Shown piece by piece: positions 1 to 7,064 of a DNA stretch of 64,000 nucleotides. Source of the DNA: Palleronia rufa. GTDB lineage: Bacteria; Pseudomonadota; Alphaproteobacteria; Rhodobacterales; Rhodobacteraceae. Position 1 is the first letter of the stretch; the number at the start of each line of letters is the position of its first letter. The notes under the pieces were generated by a model, which was not told the DNA's origin, searched no databases, and saw only the letters and a program-made list of their open reading frames with translations. The stretch is taken from the NCBI RefSeq assembly GCF_000743715.1, contig NZ_JQEY01000003.1, positions 25-64,024 of the forward strand, written 5' to 3'. A program made the position numbers and the translations under genes.

Positions 1-402
1 GCGCCGCGCCGATGAAGATCACACGTGTTCTCACCGACAACGGCAAGGAGTTCACCGACCGGCTGTTCGGCCTGCGCAAGCGCGCGGCCACGGGCAACCA
101 CGAGTTCGACCGCCTCTGTGCCGACCTCGGGATCGAGCATCGCCTCGCACCACCGATGCGGCCGCAAACCAACGGCATGGTGGAGCGCTTCAACGGGCGG
201 ATCGAGGACGTCCTGCAGAGTCATCGCTTCCGATCAGGCGAGGACCTTGAGCAGACGATCCTGCGCTATGTCCGCCTCTACAACGGCCAGCTCCCGCAAT
301 CCGTCCTGAAGGGCAGAACGCCTATCGACGCCCTCAAGGACTGGCATCGCCAAAAGCCAAGGCTCTTCAAAAAGCGGCCATACAATCAAGCGGGATCTGA
401 CA
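1..402 (+). mobile_element. IS481-family element, copy 1 (right part only)
   Basis: The first 402 bases match positions 3140-3541 of the full element further right, with no difference seen by eye. The left part lies outside the window. The right end finishes GGGATCTGACA at 402, the same terminus as copy 2. The base after the terminus starts a different sequence, which is the interrupted 3' end of the DinB-family gene on the minus strand. The two copies are in direct orientation and enclose 403-2482. Confidence 0.93.
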
Positions 403-416
403 GATATGTCGCATGA
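1..416 (+). CDS. IS481-family transposase, C-terminal part
   Basis: This is the C-terminal part of a DDE (rve-fold) transposase, identical to residues 190 onward of copy 2. It retains the second catalytic Asp in VLTDNGKEF and the catalytic Glu in GMVERFNGR. The reading frame has no stop inside the IS: it runs past the IS terminus at 402 and ends at a TGA at 414-416 in flanking DNA. The 5' part, including the helix-turn-helix and first Asp, is beyond the window edge, so integrity of this copy cannot be judged. Confidence 0.9.
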   Translation, partial: AAPMKITRVLTDNGKEFTDRLFGLRKRAATGNHEFDRLCADLGIEHRLAPPMRPQTNGMVERFNGRIEDVLQSHRFRSGEDLEQTILRYVRLYNGQLPQSVLKGRTPIDALKDWHRQKPRLFKKRPYNQAGSDRYVA

Positions 417-814
417 TTGACTAGGTGGAGCAGGATATCCTCACGGGTCATTGCGCCCTGCCCACCCCCAACAAACGTGAACTCGATCGTTTCGGCCAGA
501 TCGCTGGTCGTCCAGTCCCTTGCACAGCGCACGTAGTAGCTGTTCATGGCGCGCAGCCGCGTTGCCACTTGTGGAAAGTCGAGAACACTGGCCCGATGCC
601 GCGCATCATGGCCATGGGAGCGACCTTCCAGATGCGCCTGAAAGATCTCTCCGACGACCAGAGTATGATCGAACGTACCCGCAATCGACTTGAAGAGAGC
701 ATCGCGCGGCGCACTTACGGCGTCCTGTGGCAGCCTTTCGGCGGCGGAGAGCATCACATCGTCGGCCCACTCCATGTAGGCTGTCATGCGGTGACAAAGC
801 GAAAGCGCAGGCAT
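386..814 (-). pseudogene. DinB-family protein, 3' truncated by IS481
   Basis: The start at 814 is supported by an AAGGAG ribosome binding site. The N-terminal 137 codons encode a DinB-like four-helix protein: the motif FDHTLVVGEIFQAHL carries the first metal-ligand His and HLVNHATY carries the second. DinB/YfiT proteins bind a metal with three His; the third normally follows directly in an HRG motif. Here the IS481 terminus at 402 replaces it, so the frame ends after a few IS-encoded residues at 386. The protein would lack a ligand and the last helix and is probably inactive. It diverges from the MocR-type gene. Family assignment is moderately certain; the substrate is unknown. Confidence 0.75.
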
Positions 815-897
815 TGAATATTCTCCTTGATTTTCCATGAAATGAACTGTCCTAATGTTCCGATCAAGGTAATCATTGTACTCGGAGCAATTTTCGC

Positions 898-2298
898 TTG
901 AAGCCCTATACCGAAATCGCGGATCGTATTGCGCTGCGGATCGCGACCGGAGAGTTGCCCCTGGGTGCGCGCCTGCCCCCGCAGCGCGACTTCGCCCACA
1001 CCGAAGGCATCGCCGTCTCGACCGCCAGCCGCGTCTACGAAGAGTTGCGCCGCAGAGGTCTCGTCGTGGGAGAAGTCGGGCGCGGCACCTTTGTCGCAAA
1101 CCGGTTCCGGCCACTCGATCCTGCCTTGCAGGAGCCTTCGGGCCGCGGCATCGATCTGGACATCGTCTTCAGGTTAAGCGCGGAGGGGCGAGACCGTATC
1201 GCCGCATCGACAGTGCGCTTTTTCCGCCAAGGGTTGGAACAATCCGCGGTTGCACCATCTTCGGCGTCGACCGAGCCTTCGGCAGCTTCGGTCTTCGCCG
1301 AGATTGTCGGCTCTACCGAGCACCCTGTTTCTCCCAACTCGCTCGTCCTCGTCGGGAACGGCAAGCAAGCCATCTCGACCTGCCTGGCCGCTCTGGCCCC
1401 TCGCGGTGGGCGCATCGGCGTCGAGACGATGACCTATCCTTACGTGGTTGCCGCCGCCCGCCAGCTTGGCATCGATCTCGTTCCCCTTGCAATGGACGCC
1501 GAAGGGGTGACGCCAGTCGCCCTGGATCGTGCGGCGCAGACGGGACTACAGGGCGTTTATCTCCAGCCGACGTTGCAAAGTCCCCTCGTCCTGACGATGT
1601 CGGAGGACCGCAAGCAGCGCATCGCCGACGTGCTGAAGAGCCACCAGCTAAGTGCGATCGAAGACCGCATCTACAGCTTCCTCAAACCGACCGTGCCGTT
1701 GGCCGCCTATGCGCCCAACAATGTCATTCGCACCGACAGCCTTTCAAAGAGGCTCATGCCGGGTCTTTCCTTGGGTATCATCGCACCACCAGAGCCGATT
1801 GCCGACGCGATTAGGCGCGCGGCACGATCCGGCGGTTGGATGGCGCAGAGCCTCGCCGTTCAACTCGCCCGGCATTGGATCGAGGACGGAACTGTCGCCT
1901 CCGTCGAGATGAGCAAGCGGCATGAGGCGCGCCAGATGTTCGACGTTGCGGCGAGGACGCTCGCAGGTCTCGACTTTTCAGGCGCACCGGAAGCCCTGCA
2001 CGGATGGCTTACCCTCCCAAAAGGCTGGCGTAGTGAAACCTTTGCAGCAGCCTGCGCCGAGATAGGCATCGCCGTCGCGCCAGGGAGTGCTTTCGCAGTG
2101 GTCCCTGGTGCGGCCCCGTCCGGGGTCAGAATTGCCTTCTCGGCAAACGACCTGACGATCTGGACCTATGCCCTGAGAGAAGTGGCACGCATTGCAAAGA
2201 GCGCGCCAACAGAACTGGCGCAAGTCTTCTCCCCTGCCAGCGCCGTGGCCAGCACAGCCGCAGAAAGAAGACCCCGTTCCGACAGGAGGCCCAGATGA
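898..2298 (+). CDS. MocR-type PLP-dependent transcriptional regulator
   Basis: A 466-residue protein with a GntR winged helix-turn-helix at about residues 1-70 (RLPPQRDFA, STASRVYEEL, GRGTFVANR) joined to a fold-type I aminotransferase-like domain. The PLP-binding lysine is in DSLSKRLMPGL, Lys284. MocR regulators sense PLP or an amino compound and usually control an adjacent enzyme or transporter. This gene overlaps the next one (a LysE-type exporter) by ATGA, and it diverges from a DinB-family gene, so these are its likely targets. The start is uncertain: TTG at 898 gives the expected N-terminus and no ATG lies in frame nearby. The C-terminus has an Arg/Pro-rich tail of no known role. Confidence 0.88.
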   Translation: MKPYTEIADRIALRIATGELPLGARLPPQRDFAHTEGIAVSTASRVYEELRRRGLVVGEVGRGTFVANRFRPLDPALQEPSGRGIDLDIVFRLSAEGRDRIAASTVRFFRQGLEQSAVAPSSASTEPSAASVFAEIVGSTEHPVSPNSLVLVGNGKQAISTCLAALAPRGGRIGVETMTYPYVVAAARQLGIDLVPLAMDAEGVTPVALDRAAQTGLQGVYLQPTLQSPLVLTMSEDRKQRIADVLKSHQLSAIEDRIYSFLKPTVPLAAYAPNNVIRTDSLSKRLMPGLSLGIIAPPEPIADAIRRAARSGGWMAQSLAVQLARHWIEDGTVASVEMSKRHEARQMFDVAARTLAGLDFSGAPEALHGWLTLPKGWRSETFAAACAEIGIAVAPGSAFAVVPGAAPSGVRIAFSANDLTIWTYALREVARIAKSAPTELAQVFSPASAVASTAAERRPRSDRRPR

Positions 2299-2507
2299 TC
2301 GGAGACATCAATCTTGCTCTGATCCTGCTGGCGCATCTTGCTGCCAGCGCAAGTCCGGGACCCGCGACACTTGCGATCGCAGGCACATCGATGGCGCGGG
2401 GTCGCCCCTCCGGGCTCCTGCTCGCCTCCGGCATCGTGATCGGATCACTTACCTGGTCTCTGGCGGCCGCTTTTGGCCTAGGTGTTCAGTCCCGAACGAT
2501 CACATAG
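2295..2507 (+). pseudogene. LysE/RhtB-family exporter, truncated by IS481
   Basis: Begins with an ATG that overlaps the stop of the MocR-type gene, so the two were co-transcribed. The N-terminus shows the LysE-family hallmark SPGPATLAIAG and hydrophobic segments at about residues 4-20 and 40-60. The native sequence ends at 2482, where IS481 copy 2 begins; eight IS-derived codons follow to a stop at 2505-2507. LysE-family exporters of about 200 residues and five or six membrane segments export amino acids or related compounds. With about 63 native residues left, this gene is dead. No remainder is visible to the right of the IS. Confidence 0.88.
2483..2507 (+). repeat. IS481 left terminal inverted repeat
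   Basis: Left terminus of copy 2. It pairs imperfectly with 3517-3541 (TGT at the tip, then TCCCG, GAT and AT in register). It also supplies the final codons of the truncated exporter gene. Confidence 0.75.
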
Positions 2508-2574
2508 ACTCTCGCCGGTCTGCGCTCTTCATGGCAAGGTCGTTTCTGCGTGAGGTTCGGGATGGGGGACGATC

Positions 2575-3633
2575 ATGCTGATCTCTCTTCACAAGCAGGC
2601 GACGACGACACCCAGGATCAGAGCTGCGATGCAGGCGAGCGATGAGCCGGCGTGGATGGTTGCGGAGCGCTACAGCATCTCCGAACAGACGGTCTGGAAG
2701 TGGCGCAAGCGGGATGGCGTTCACGACCACAGCCACACCGCGCACAGGCTGCAGACGACGCTGACCCCTGCCCAGGAGGCGGTTGCCGTAGCGTTGCGGA
2801 AGGCTCTGCTGTTGCCGCTCGACGACCTGCTGTCCGTCGTTCGCGAGTTCCTGAACCCGAACGTCTCGCGCTCCGGGCTGGATCGCTGTTTGCGGCGACA
2901 TGGGGTGAGCAAGCTCCGCGACCTCACACCAAAGGCGCCGAAGCCTGCGCACAAGCCTTTCAGGGCCTATGAGCCCGGCTATCTGCATGTCGACGTGAAA
3001 TACCTGCCGCAGATGCCGGACGAGCAGCGGCGACGCTACCTCTTCGTGGCGATTGACCGTGCGACCCGATGGGTCTTCGTCCGCATCTACCCAGCGAAGA
3101 CGGCCGCCAACGCGCGCCGCTTCCTGCGTGACCTGGAGCGCGCCGCGCCGATGAAGATCACACGTGTTCTCACCGACAACGGCAAGGAGTTCACCGACCG
3201 GCTGTTCGGCCTGCGCAAGCGCGCGGCCACGGGCAACCACGAGTTCGACCGCCTCTGTGCCGACCTCGGGATCGAGCATCGCCTCGCACCACCGATGCGG
3301 CCGCAAACCAACGGCATGGTGGAGCGCTTCAACGGGCGGATCGAGGACGTCCTGCAGAGTCATCGCTTCCGATCAGGCGAGGACCTTGAGCAGACGATCC
3401 TGCGCTATGTCCGCCTCTACAACGGCCAGCTCCCGCAATCCGTCCTGAAGGGCAGAACGCCTATCGACGCCCTCAAGGACTGGCATCGCCAAAAGCCAAG
3501 GCTCTTCAAAAAGCGGCCATACAATCAAGCGGGATCTGACACCTATGGAACGAGACAACAGAGCGAACCGGTATTCACCTCAGACCCGCGAACGCGCGGT
3601 TCGAATGGTTCTGGAGAACTTGGGCAATCATAA
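2575..3633 (+). CDS. IS481-family transposase
   Basis: The IS encodes 322 codons of a DDE transposase: an N-terminal helix-turn-helix (about residues 24-45), then an rve-type catalytic domain with Asp140 (LHVDVKYLP), Asp201 (LTDNGKEF) and Glu250 (MVERFNGR). The frame has no stop inside the element. It reads through the terminus at 3541 into the neighbouring IS3-family DNA and stops at 3633, adding about 30 foreign residues. Had the right flank been CCTAGG, the protein would end GSDT followed by TAG, the size expected for the family. Catalytic residues are all present, so the enzyme may be functional. Confidence 0.92.
   Translation: MLISLHKQATTTPRIRAAMQASDEPAWMVAERYSISEQTVWKWRKRDGVHDHSHTAHRLQTTLTPAQEAVAVALRKALLLPLDDLLSVVREFLNPNVSRSGLDRCLRRHGVSKLRDLTPKAPKPAHKPFRAYEPGYLHVDVKYLPQMPDEQRRRYLFVAIDRATRWVFVRIYPAKTAANARRFLRDLERAAPMKITRVLTDNGKEFTDRLFGLRKRAATGNHEFDRLCADLGIEHRLAPPMRPQTNGMVERFNGRIEDVLQSHRFRSGEDLEQTILRYVRLYNGQLPQSVLKGRTPIDALKDWHRQKPRLFKKRPYNQAGSDTYGTRQQSEPVFTSDPRTRGSNGSGELGQS
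3517..3541 (-). repeat. IS481 right terminal inverted repeat
   Basis: Right terminus of copy 2, ending GGGATCTGACA. The same terminus is present at 378-402 in copy 1. The transposase frame runs straight through it, because the TGA inside it is out of frame. Confidence 0.75.
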
Positions 3634-3877
3634 GGACCGGTCGGCGGCGATCCGGGCGATCGCGCCGAAGATCGGGTGCAGCCGCGAGTCCCTTCGCCGC
3701 TGGGCAGCACAGTCGGAGATCGACACCGGTGGCCGGAATGGCGTGACCAGCGAGGAGCGCGCCCGGATCAAGGATCTGGAACGCGAGGTTCGAAACCTGC
3801 GGCAGGCGAATGAGATCTTGAAGAAGGCCGGTGCGTATTTTGCCCAGGCGGAGCTCGACCGCCCGTTCAAGCGATGA
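3545..3877 (+). CDS. IS3-family OrfA (helix-turn-helix subunit)
   Basis: A 110-residue protein starting four bases after the IS481 end. It has an N-terminal helix-turn-helix (TRERAVRMVLEN, IGCSRESLRRWA) and a C-terminal leucine-zipper-like segment (LEREVRNLRQANEILKKA), the normal OrfA layout. Its stop overlaps the orfB start (ATGA at 3874-3877). OrfA normally joins OrfB by ribosomal frameshifting to make the transposase; here OrfB is broken. Promoter and ribosome binding site upstream have been replaced by IS481 DNA. Confidence 0.88.
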   Translation: MERDNRANRYSPQTRERAVRMVLENLGNHKDRSAAIRAIAPKIGCSRESLRRWAAQSEIDTGGRNGVTSEERARIKDLEREVRNLRQANEILKKAGAYFAQAELDRPFKR

Positions 3878-4925
3878 TCGATTTCATCGACGAGTTCGGC
3901 ATGAGGCCGCCATCGGTCCGAGGCCCATGCCGGACGCGTCCAGCATGGGGTCGAGCCGATCTGCCGGGTCCTGCCGATCGCCCCATCCGTTGCCCGGCAG
4001 GCGATTGCGAAGCAATCTGCCGAGAGGGGACCTACCAGCCCACGCTGCGACGGCCCGCGATCCTTCGCGTGCGAGCGATCGCGCCCGGCGGGATGCCAGG
4101 CTTGTGCCGGAGGTCCAACGGGTCTGGGAAGAGAACTTCCAGGTCTATGGCGTGCGCAAGGTCTGGCGACAGCTGCGCCGCGAAGGCTTCGATGTCGCCC
4201 GCTGCACAGTGGAGAGGCTGATGAAGAAGTCGGGAATACAGGGCGTTATCCGTGGCAAATCCCAGAAGACGACGATCCCGGATCCGGCGCTGCCATGCCC
4301 GAAGGACAGGGTGAACCGCCAGTTCCGGGCGTCGGCGCCGAACCGGCTCTGGAGTCGTCCATCGGGGCGCCATCGGTTCAGGCCCGATGGACGACGATTT
4401 CACCTACGTCTCGACCTGGCAGGGCGTCCGGCATGGCCCTCGGACCGATGGCGGCCTTATGCCGAACTCTACGTCGCCTTCGTCATCGACACCTTTGCCG
4501 ACAGGATCGCCGGCTGGCGCGCTTCCCGTTCACGGCAAACGCAGTTCGTCCTCGATGCCCTCGAACAGGCACTCCACGAGCGCCGCCCGGGCGAGGGTCT
4601 GACCCATCATTCGGATCGTGGCGGTCAATATCTGTTGCGACGCTACACCGAACGGCTGGCCGAAGCGGGCCTCGAGCCATCGGTCGGATCCGCCGGCGAC
4701 AGCTACGATAATGCCCTGGCCGAGACGATCATCGGGCTGTTCAAGGCCGAGGTCATCCACCGGCTCGGCCCTTGGAAAACGGCGGACGCGGTGGAATGGG
4801 AGACGCTGCGATGGGTGGATTGGTTCAACAACCGACGCCTGCTCGGGCCCATCGGAAACATCCCGCCAGCCAAGGCGGAAAGGAATTTCGCTGATGCCGA
4901 CGTCAACCTCGATATGGCCGCCTGA
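3874..4925 (+). pseudogene. IS3-family OrfB transposase, multiply frameshifted
   Basis: Pieces of a normal IS3 OrfB occur in three different frames. MIDFIDE starts in one frame; ICRVLPIAPS near 3959 is in a second; VWEENFQVYGVRKVWRQL near 4120-4180 is in a third; DDFTYVSTWQG near 4390 is again displaced; then VAFVIDTF, HHSDRGGQY and DNALAETIIGLFKAEVIH return to the third. The catalytic Asp, Asp and Glu motifs are therefore all still recognisable but not in one frame. At least three indels are needed to explain this. It is a dead transposase. Confidence 0.88.
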
Positions 4926-4939
4926 AACCAACTAACCAG

Positions 4940-4964
4940 CCTCCGGTGAAACCTGGGCGGTTCA
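4940..4964 (+). repeat. IS3-family right terminal repeat
   Basis: Begins shortly after the orfB stop and ends GGGCGGTTCA. It matches the terminal repeat type usually found with this kind of orfB (TGAACCGCCC on the other strand). No left partner is present. Confidence 0.65.
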
Positions 4965-5401
4965 TCGTGTCCGCAAAAAAGGGGCGGCGGCTGATGAAGG
5001 CGCACGATCCGAACCCGCGACGGCGAAGGCGTTCGTCCGCACGACCGACAGCGATCGCGATGGACCGATCTTGGCGTTCGCGGCGAATGGCCGAGGGGCG
5101 CATTCCAGTGTGGCGGCAACAAAGCACCGCGGATGTCATGCACCGGACGGGCCGCCCTGAAGGTTGGCTGGCCGCCCGAAACGGTCCGCCTCCAGCGTAG
5201 GACCGTGCGCCAACTGCGCGCTCCGACACTTGCACGCGACCTCTGAGCCCGGCGCAATTTGCGCGCCTATACGTCCAATGCGGCGCCAGCACCGGTTTCG
5301 GCGGCGCCGCCTTGTTCGGGCAGAACGCTCTTGATGCTGACGCCGGCGGCCGTTCTGTGTGCACAGGCCAGGCCCTGATCGGCAGGAAGCGCCCGCGCGC
5401 T
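4965..5401. other. 437 bp without recognisable gene
   Basis: Lies between the IS3 remnant and ppx. Open frames on both strands are compositionally typical of high-GC shadow frames, and none resembles a known family. No tRNA or clear terminator was seen. It may contain decayed chromosomal sequence next to the IS cluster. Confidence 0.5.
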
Positions 5402-6961
5402 CTAGCCGGCGCCGTCACCGCGCAGCTTGCGCACCTCAGACGTGGCGCCGAGCGCGTCAACCAAGGCCGCGAACCGCGCCTGGGCCACCTCTCCGAACAG
5501 GTCGTGCGCATCCTCCGCCAGGCGCAACTCCAGATGCTTTTTCTTGGGGAACCAGCGCAACTCACCGTGGCTGAGCGGCGTCTCGGCAGAAAACATCGCG
5601 CCGAAACGCATGGCGCGGCCCAGCACCTCCGCCTCGTCCATCTCCGACGTGTCCAGGATGCCCAGCATCTCGTCGAACCGGGTCCCCATGCGGGACCCCT
5701 TGTAGCGATGCAGCAGCGCCAGGCCCAGGAACACCCGCTCGGCATGGGTCATGCCGCCCAGATTGGCCCGGGTGGCGCTGTCGAAACAGGCGTCGTGGCG
5801 GTAGTCGGGATGGGCGCGCCAGTTCACATCATGGAGCAGGCAGGCCGCCCGCACGATCCTGAGCCGGGACGCTTTGGCCGACCGGAACAGCGGCAGGATG
5901 AAATGATACAGCGCACGCCCGAAGCCGGGCTGGCGCGCGTCCTTCTGCTCGGAGAACCGGCAGGCCTCGATCAGCGGGTCGCGGTCGCGGAGCGGCTGGG
6001 GCATCTGCTCGAACAGCACCCCTTCCCGGATGCCGTAGGAGGAGATCGCGATTTCCGCCGGTTTCAGCGCCTTGACGACCTCCTTGAGCACCAGGCTGGC
6101 GAGCGGGACCAGCGCCATCCGGCTTTCGCCGATGCCGGTGGCGCTGCGCAGGTCCGCGACCGACGACTTCTGGATGAACTTCACCGTCTCGCGCACGTCC
6201 CGGGGCGACATGCGGTATTCGTGCAGGACGTGCAGCGGGTAGCCGCGCCGCTCCATGTCGATCCGCGCGATGGCCCGCCAGGAACCGCCCACCAGGAACA
6301 GCCGGTCGTGGCGCGCGCCGACCGCGTCGCCCAGCGCGGCCACGGTGCTGCGGATCTCTGCTCGGACGGCCTTCTGCCCGCCCTCGATCCCCAGAAGCCG
6401 CAGCGGCCCCAGCGCAGAGGTCATGCAGCGGCCGACCTGGCCGTCGTTGACCAGCGCGAGTTCCATGGAAGAGCCGCCGATGTCGCAGACCAGACCCCGC
6501 GCCCCCGGCCAGCCGACGAAGACGCCCTGCGCCGACAGGCGCGCCTCTTCCTCGCCTTCGATGATGGCGATGCGGATGCCGGTCTCGGCCTCGACCTCAT
6601 CGCGAAAGGCGCGGCCGTCCGCGGCCTCGCGCATGGCGGCGGTGGCGATGGCGATGACCGGGGACGCGCCCATCCCGTCGATCAGTTTGCGGAACCGCCG
6701 CATGGCCGACATGGCGCGGCGCTTGCCCTCGGGGTTCAGCCGGCCGGTCTCGGCAAAGCCGGCGCCCAGGCCCGCCATGACCTTTTCGTTGAAGAAATAG
6801 GCCGGCGACCGGGCGGCACCGTCGAAGATCACCATGCGGATGGAGTTGGAGCCGATGTCGATCACCGCCAGGCGCGACAGCGCCCGCGCCGCGGGATCGT
6901 CGAAGAGCGGCGGGCCGAACGGCCCGTACTCGTCGGTGCGAGGGACTTGGGCGATGGTCAT
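5402..6961 (-). CDS. ppx: Exopolyphosphatase (Ppx/GppA family)
   Basis: A 519-residue protein that removes terminal phosphate from inorganic polyphosphate (or pppGpp). The ASKHA-type phosphate-binding loop is at VIDIGSNSIRMVIFD near residue 35, with the second motif CDIGGSSMELALV near residue 155. The C-terminal part has an HD-like helical domain (LLHDVNW). It lies downstream of ppk on the same strand, 103 bp apart, pairing polyphosphate synthesis with breakdown. The start at 6961 gives MTIAQVP; a start 30 bases upstream is possible. Confidence 0.93.
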   Translation of the reverse strand: MTIAQVPRTDEYGPFGPPLFDDPAARALSRLAVIDIGSNSIRMVIFDGAARSPAYFFNEKVMAGLGAGFAETGRLNPEGKRRAMSAMRRFRKLIDGMGASPVIAIATAAMREAADGRAFRDEVEAETGIRIAIIEGEEEARLSAQGVFVGWPGARGLVCDIGGSSMELALVNDGQVGRCMTSALGPLRLLGIEGGQKAVRAEIRSTVAALGDAVGARHDRLFLVGGSWRAIARIDMERRGYPLHVLHEYRMSPRDVRETVKFIQKSSVADLRSATGIGESRMALVPLASLVLKEVVKALKPAEIAISSYGIREGVLFEQMPQPLRDRDPLIEACRFSEQKDARQPGFGRALYHFILPLFRSAKASRLRIVRAACLLHDVNWRAHPDYRHDACFDSATRANLGGMTHAERVFLGLALLHRYKGSRMGTRFDEMLGILDTSEMDEAEVLGRAMRFGAMFSAETPLSHGELRWFPKKKHLELRLAEDAHDLFGEVAQARFAALVDALGATSEVRKLRGDGAG

Positions 6962-7064
6962 GGGGCTCTTGTTCCGGGATCCGGGGGACAAGATGACACG
7001 GCCGCCCCGAAGGTCAATCGCCTTGGCGCCCCCGCGACGTTGCGAAACCGCGCGCGCTGCCCGG

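Larger units (their letters stand above)
2483..3541 (+). mobile_element. IS481-family element, copy 2 (complete)
   Basis: A 1059-bp element. The termini are imperfect inverted repeats: the left end starts TGTTCAGTCCCG at 2483 and the right end, read on the minus strand, starts TGTCAGATCCCG at 3541; about 15 of the first 25 bases match. The left flank is CCTAGG, which fits the CTAG-centred target described for IS481. The right flank is CCTATG and belongs to an IS3-family element, so the two sides are not one intact insertion site. The shared stretch with copy 1 looks identical, which implies recent activity. Confidence 0.9.
3542..4964 (+). mobile_element. IS3-family element, left end missing, decayed
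   Basis: An orfA/orfB pair typical of the IS3 family, ending with a terminal repeat of the type CCGGTGAAACCTGGGCGG-TTCA at 4940-4964. The left terminus (expected to start TGAACC) is absent: the IS481 right end abuts the orfA start codon region at 3541. Since the DNA left of the IS481 copy is the exporter gene and not IS3, a deletion or recombination next to IS481 removed the left end. orfB has several frameshifts, so the element can no longer move by itself. Confidence 0.85.

Noticed and set aside
3831-4925. A single 364-codon frame over the IS3 orfB as an intact transposase.
   Set aside because: Its N-terminal part and a central stretch do not match the family in that frame, while the matching segments lie in other frames; it is a frameshifted relic.
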